Below, one piece after another: positions 21,616 through 25,237 of a stretch of DNA of 25,237 nt (position 1 is its first letter; every line of letters starts with the position of its first letter). The DNA lies in NCBI GenBank assembly GCA_038317685.1, contig JBBQBQ010000016.1, positions 1 to 25,237 of the forward strand. Direction: 5' to 3'. Source of the DNA: JBBQBQ01 sp038317685 (GTDB lineage: Bacteria; Desulfobacterota; Desulfuromonadia; Desulfuromonadales; DDH964). A program made the translations under genes and the position numbers. The notes under the pieces were generated by a model. The model had not been told where the DNA came from, ran no database searches, and saw only the letters and a list, made by a program, of their open reading frames with translations.

Positions 21616-22578
21616 ATGTCCAAGAAACAATTACGAATCGGCACCCGCGCCAGCCAGCTCGCCCTCTGGCAAGCCAACTGGGTCCAGAGCGAACTGGAGC
21701 AGCGTTACCCGTATCTGGAGGTCACCCTCACCAAGATCAAGACCCAGGGAGACAAGATTCTGGACGTCCCGCTGGCCATGGTCGGCGGCAAGGGACTCTT
21801 CGTCAAGGAAATCGAGGAAGCCATGCTGCGCGGCGAGATCGACGTCGCGGTGCACTCGATGAAAGACGTTCCCACCATCTTCCCCCCGGGATTGGCCCTG
21901 CGCTGCATCACCGAACGGGAGGACCCGCGCGACATCATCATCCTCAAGCCGGGTTTCCGAAGTTTCCGCGATCTTCCCCAGGGTGCCCGCATCGGCACCT
22001 CCTCCCTACGGCGCAAGGCGCAGCTCCTCCACCTGCGCCCCGACTTCCAGATGGTCGACATCCGCGGTAACGTCGAGACCCGCATCCGCAAACTGACCGA
22101 GGACGACCTCGACGGCGTGGTCCTCGCCGCAGCCGGTTTGAACCGGCTCGGCTTTGCCAGCCAGATCAGCGAGTACCTGCCGCCCGAAATTTCCATCCCG
22201 GCCATCGGCCAGGGCGCGCTCGGCATCGAGAGCCGCATCGTCGACGCTGAGGTCAACGCCCTCATCGACTTTTTCAACCACCCCCCCACCGCCTGGGCCG
22301 TGAAGGCCGAGCGGGCCTTTCTGCGGCGTCTGGAAGGAGGCTGCCAGGTTCCCATCGGCGCCTTCGGCACGGTCGCCGGCGACCAGCTCACCCTGACCGG
22401 ATTCGTTTCCAATGTCGATGGCAGCGAGCTGCTGAAAAAAACCGCGGCCTGCCCGGTCGCGGGGGCCGAAAAGCTCGGCATCTCCCTGGCCGACGATCTC
22501 CTGATCCAAGGAGCCGGACGCATCCTCAACGAGGTCTACCAGCACGAGACCTTCAATGTCATCAAAGAAGACGTTTGA
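21616..22578 (+). CDS. hemC: Porphobilinogen deaminase (hydroxymethylbilane synthase)
   Basis: Joins four porphobilinogens into hydroxymethylbilane. It has 320 residues, normal. It opens RIGTRASQLALWQAN; the catalytic aspartate D84 is in HSMKDVP; DIRGNVETRIRKL is present; and C243 in LEGGCQVPIGAF anchors the dipyrromethane cofactor. Start choice is imperfect: AAAAGGAG ends 12 bases before the ATG at 21616, but only three bases before an in-frame TTG at 21607. I prefer the ATG because the family begins there. The stop overlaps a TTG that could start the next gene. Confidence 0.96.
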   Translation: MSKKQLRIGTRASQLALWQANWVQSELEQRYPYLEVTLTKIKTQGDKILDVPLAMVGGKGLFVKEIEEAMLRGEIDVAVHSMKDVPTIFPPGLALRCITEREDPRDIIILKPGFRSFRDLPQGARIGTSSLRRKAQLLHLRPDFQMVDIRGNVETRIRKLTEDDLDGVVLAAAGLNRLGFASQISEYLPPEISIPAIGQGALGIESRIVDAEVNALIDFFNHPPTAWAVKAERAFLRRLEGGCQVPIGAFGTVAGDQLTLTGFVSNVDGSELLKKTAACPVAGAEKLGISLADDLLIQGAGRILNEVYQHETFNVIKEDV

Positions 22579-22619
22579 CCAAAGAGTCCCTCTGCCGGTT
22601 TCGGGGAGCTGGTGACGCC

Positions 22620-24185
22620 GTGACCCGGGGTATCGTCTATCTCATCGGCGCCGGTCCCGGCGATCCGGGCCTCCTGACGGTTCGCGGACGGGAGTGCCTG
22701 GGGCGTTCCGATACGGTCGTCTACGATTATCTGGCCAACCCGGCCCTCCTGGCCGAGGCACCGGCGGCGGCCGAGCACATCTTTGTCGGTAAATCCAAAG
22801 GGTGCCACCACGCCGACCAGGAAGCGATCAACCGCCTGCTGCTGCAGAAGGCCCAGGAAGGGAAGATCGTGGCCCGCCTCAAGGGCGGAGACCCCTTCAT
22901 CTTCGGTCGGGGCGGCGAGGAAGCGTTGGTGCTGGCCCGTGCCGGAATCCCCTTCGAGATCGTTCCCGGGGTGACGGCCGGTTTTGCCGCCGCTGCTTAC
23001 GCCGGCATCCCGCTGACCCACCGCGACTACACCACCAGCCTGGCCCTCCTCACCGGCCACGAAGATCCGGCTAAAAAATACTCCAGTCTCGACTGGGAGA
23101 AGCTGGCCACCGGCGTCGGCACCCTGGTCTTCTATATGGGAATGGCCAACCTCCCCCTGATTGCCGAACGCCTCGTCGCCCACGGCCGCCCTCGGGAAAC
23201 ACCGGTCGCCGTCATCCGCTGGGCGACCACCCCCCGGCAGGAGACGTTGACGGCAACCCTCGGCGACGTGGTCGAAAAGGTGCGGCAGGCGGGCCTCAAG
23301 CCGCCGGCGGTGATCATTGTCGGTGAAGTCGTGGCCTTGCGGGAGGAACTGCGCTGGTTCGATCGGCGTCCGCTCTTCGGCAAAACGGTTCTGGTGACCC
23401 GTGCCGCCGACCAGGCGGGGGAATTTTCGGCTCAGCTGGCGGCGAACGGGGCCCGGATCCTCGAATGCCCCACCATCGCCCTGGTCCCGCCGGCCTCGAC
23501 CGAAGCGCTCGATGCCGCCATCGACGACCTGACCGGCTTTGACTGGCTGGTCTTCTCCTCCGCCAATGCCGTGACCTTCTTCTTCGCCCGCCTCCAGGCC
23601 CAAGGGTTGGACGCCCGCGCCCTGGGGCGCTGCCGGGTCTGTGCGGTCGGACCGAAGACGGCGGCGGCGATCCGCAGCCACGGCATCGAACCCGATCTGG
23701 TGCCGGCCGACTACAAGGCCGAAGGGGTGGTCGCCGCCTTCGCCGCGCGGGAGCCGGCCGGGCAGCGGGTTCTTTTCCCGCGGGCCGACAAAGCTCGCGA
23801 GATCATTCCGCAGGGGCTGACCGCCCTCGGCGCCGAGGTGACGGCACCGATCGCCTACCGCAACCTCCTCCCCGACGGATTGCCGCCCGAGGCCCTCGCC
23901 GCCCTGGAGGAAGGGAGCGTCGACTGCGTCACCTTCACCGCCTCCTCCACTGTCGAAAACCTCGCCTCGATCCTCGGCGCCGAGCGTTTCGCCAGGCTCC
24001 TTGCCGGGGTCGTGGTCGCCGCCATCGGCCCGATCACCGCCCGGACCTGCCGCAAGCTGGGGCTGGAGGTGGCCATCGAACCCCGGGAGTACACCCTGGC
24101 GGCGTTGACGGTGGCGATGGTAGAGTACTTCTCAAAGGACAGCAGTGCTCCGCCTGCTGATCCCCGAAATTTTCCGGAATCCTGA
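22620..24185 (+). CDS. cobA-hemD: Fused uroporphyrinogen-III C-methyltransferase / uroporphyrinogen-III synthase
   Basis: Two enzymes in one polypeptide, 521 residues. The N-terminal SUMT domain (about 4-240) has YLIGAGPGDPGLLTVRG, ARLKGGDPFIFGRGGEE, VPGVTAGFAAAAYAGIPLTHR and VFYMGMANLP, and makes precorrin-2. The C-terminal HemD domain (about 250-505) begins PLFGKTVLVTRA, contains DWLVFSSANAV and ends with FTASSTVENL and AAIGPITARTCRKLGL, and closes the uroporphyrinogen III ring. The fusion channels uroporphyrinogen III toward siroheme/cobalamin. I prefer the GTG at 22620, with GGGGAG upstream; a TTG at 22575 overlapping the hemC stop is an alternative that adds 15 unmatched residues. Confidence 0.93.
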   Translation: MTRGIVYLIGAGPGDPGLLTVRGRECLGRSDTVVYDYLANPALLAEAPAAAEHIFVGKSKGCHHADQEAINRLLLQKAQEGKIVARLKGGDPFIFGRGGEEALVLARAGIPFEIVPGVTAGFAAAAYAGIPLTHRDYTTSLALLTGHEDPAKKYSSLDWEKLATGVGTLVFYMGMANLPLIAERLVAHGRPRETPVAVIRWATTPRQETLTATLGDVVEKVRQAGLKPPAVIIVGEVVALREELRWFDRRPLFGKTVLVTRAADQAGEFSAQLAANGARILECPTIALVPPASTEALDAAIDDLTGFDWLVFSSANAVTFFFARLQAQGLDARALGRCRVCAVGPKTAAAIRSHGIEPDLVPADYKAEGVVAAFAAREPAGQRVLFPRADKAREIIPQGLTALGAEVTAPIAYRNLLPDGLPPEALAALEEGSVDCVTFTASSTVENLASILGAERFARLLAGVVVAAIGPITARTCRKLGLEVAIEPREYTLAALTVAMVEYFSKDSSAPPADPRNFPES

Positions 24186-24222
24186 AACGTCATCAACGAA
24201 ACCTTTGCTGTGGAGGTCAAAG

Positions 24223-25194
24223 ATGTTCTTCCCCGAATACCGTGCCCGTCGCCTGCGCCGCAGCGACACCATCCGCCGCATGGTGCGCGAAACGCACCTG
24301 CGTGTCGACGACCTGATCTATCCGATGTTCTCCGCCTTCGGCCAGGGGATCAAGAAGGAGATCGTGTCGATGCCGGGAATCTACCAGCAGTCGATCGAAC
24401 ATATCGTTGCCGAGGCCAGGGAAGTCCACCAGCTCGGCATCCCCGCGGTCATCCTGTTCGGCATCCCGGAGACCAAGGATCCGGTCGGCCAGGACGCCTA
24501 CAGCGAGACCGGCATCATCCAGGAAACGATCCGAGCCATCAAGCAGGCGGTCCCCAAGCTGGTCGTCATCACCGATGTCTGCCTGTGCGAGTATACCGAC
24601 CACGGCCACTGCGGAGTCATCAAGGACGGCGACGTCGACAACGACGCGACGCTGCAGCTGCTTGCGGCCGAGGCACTCTCCCACGCCCGGGCCGGCGCCG
24701 ACATCATCGCCCCGTCCGACATGATGGACGGCCGGGTGGCGGCGATCCGGGAAATCCTCGATGCCAACGACTTCGCCCATATCCCGATCATGAGCTACGC
24801 CGTCAAATACGCCAGCGCCTACTACGGGCCGTTCCGCGACGCCGCCGAATCGACCCCCCAGTTCGGCGACCGGCGCTCCTACCAGATGGACCCGCCCAAC
24901 CGCCGCGAAGCGATCCGCGAGGCGGCTCTCGACGTTCAGGAGTGCGCCGACTTTCTGATGGTCAAACCGGCGCTGGCCTACCTCGACATCCTGCGCGATC
25001 TCAAGGAGCGCTTCGATCTGCCGCTGGTCGCCTACAACGTCTCCGGTGAGTACAGCATGATCAAGGCGGCCGCCGCCAACGGCTGGATCGACCATGACCG
25101 GGTGATGATGGAGACCCTGATCGGCATGAAACGCGCCGGCGCCGATCTGATCATCACCTACCATGCCAAGGAAGCCGCCAAGCTGCTGCGCTGA
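24223..25194 (+). CDS. hemB: Delta-aminolevulinic acid dehydratase (porphobilinogen synthase)
   Basis: Condenses two 5-aminolevulinates into porphobilinogen. It has 323 residues. The active-site zinc cysteines are present at C120, C122 and C130 (DVCLCEYTDHGHCG), so this is a zinc-type enzyme. The two lysines are K195 in SYAVKYASAYYGPFRDA and K248 in FLMVKPALAYLD, the latter the Schiff-base lysine. SDMMDGRV and VSGEYSMIKAA are also intact. GGAGG lies seven bases before the ATG at 24223, so the longer open frame from 24145 is not the start. It is the last gene before a hairpin terminator. Confidence 0.97.
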   Translation: MFFPEYRARRLRRSDTIRRMVRETHLRVDDLIYPMFSAFGQGIKKEIVSMPGIYQQSIEHIVAEAREVHQLGIPAVILFGIPETKDPVGQDAYSETGIIQETIRAIKQAVPKLVVITDVCLCEYTDHGHCGVIKDGDVDNDATLQLLAAEALSHARAGADIIAPSDMMDGRVAAIREILDANDFAHIPIMSYAVKYASAYYGPFRDAAESTPQFGDRRSYQMDPPNRREAIREAALDVQECADFLMVKPALAYLDILRDLKERFDLPLVAYNVSGEYSMIKAAAANGWIDHDRVMMETLIGMKRAGADLIITYHAKEAAKLLR

Positions 25195-25205
25195 ACTCGG
25201 CTCAC

Positions 25206-25237
25206 GCCCGACGGCCGGTCGCGGCCGGCCGTCGGGC
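25206..25237 (+). terminator. Hairpin after hemB, probable operon terminator (cut by window edge)
   Basis: Arms 25206-25218 (GCCCGACGGCCGG) and 25225-25237 (CCGGCCGTCGGGC) are perfectly complementary over 13 pairs with a six-base loop, 11 bases after the hemB stop. The window ends at the base of the stem, so the expected U-tract cannot be seen. Confidence 0.75.

Noticed and set aside
24145..24222. Extended hemB start overlapping the cobA-hemD end
   Set aside because: GGAGG is correctly placed for the ATG at 24223, and HemB homology begins there.
1..25237. CRISPR array, tRNA/rRNA genes, prophage or insertion sequence
   Set aside because: No regular spaced repeats, cloverleaf-like segments, transposase motifs or phage structural genes were seen on either strand.

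Overview
This window is chromosomal DNA of about 60% G+C by eye, gene-dense, and made almost entirely of intact core-genome genes. I infer a deltaproteobacterial anaerobe of the Desulfuromonadales/Geobacter type. The reasons are a fused CobA-HemD protein in a ccsA-hemA-hemC-cobA/hemD-hemB run, a GlcD/GlcF pair with no GlcE visible, several two-component systems, a thioredoxin with a WCAPC site, and the general protein style. This is inference from gene content, not a database match.

Layout: (1) 1-2571 (+) encodes a GlcD-GlcF type FAD/iron-sulfur 2-hydroxyacid dehydrogenase. It converges on a FadR/FCD-type GntR regulator (2723-3451, -) that has a canonical FCD operator dyad in its own promoter. 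(2) 3552-9779 (-) is a signalling block, read right to left: a PEP-synthase/PPDK regulatory protein; an OmpR-type response regulator and its kinase with an overlapping RNase Z-like metallo-beta-lactamase gene; and then a NarX/NarL-type kinase and regulator preceded by a dyad element. (3) 10023-13108 (+) is prmA-rsmE followed by an unusual zinc-ribbon/linker/RDD membrane protein. (4) 13122-14008 (-) holds a glyoxalase-II-like hydrolase and a 73-residue protein I do not recognise. Their promoter is divergent from that of dapF. (5) 14152-17496 (+) is dapF, a HAD phosphatase, nfo, dtd and darP/yjgA, tightly packed and closed by a near-perfect bidirectional terminator shared with trxA (17625-17954, -). 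(6) 18123-25194 (+) is a seven-gene tetrapyrrole operon: degenerate SIS protein, siroheme synthase N-domain, CcsA, HemA, HemC, CobA-HemD and HemB. It starts from a TTGACA-17-TATCAT promoter and ends at a strong GC hairpin at the window edge.

The tetrapyrrole operon carries glutamyl-tRNA through 5-aminolevulinate (HemA makes its precursor), porphobilinogen (HemB), hydroxymethylbilane (HemC), uroporphyrinogen III (HemD), precorrin-2 (CobA) and on toward siroheme (CysG N-domain). CcsA links heme supply to cytochrome c maturation.

I did not find a CRISPR array, tRNA, rRNA, intact insertion sequence, phage gene or obvious defence system. The items most worth a second look are the SIS protein whose GmhA-type metal and phosphosugar motifs are lost, the zinc-ribbon/RDD protein, the TAGCACAG dyad and direct repeat, the short protein upstream of the MBL hydrolase, and the dyad-rich prmA upstream region. 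I do not see convincing evidence for a wholly new biological system.
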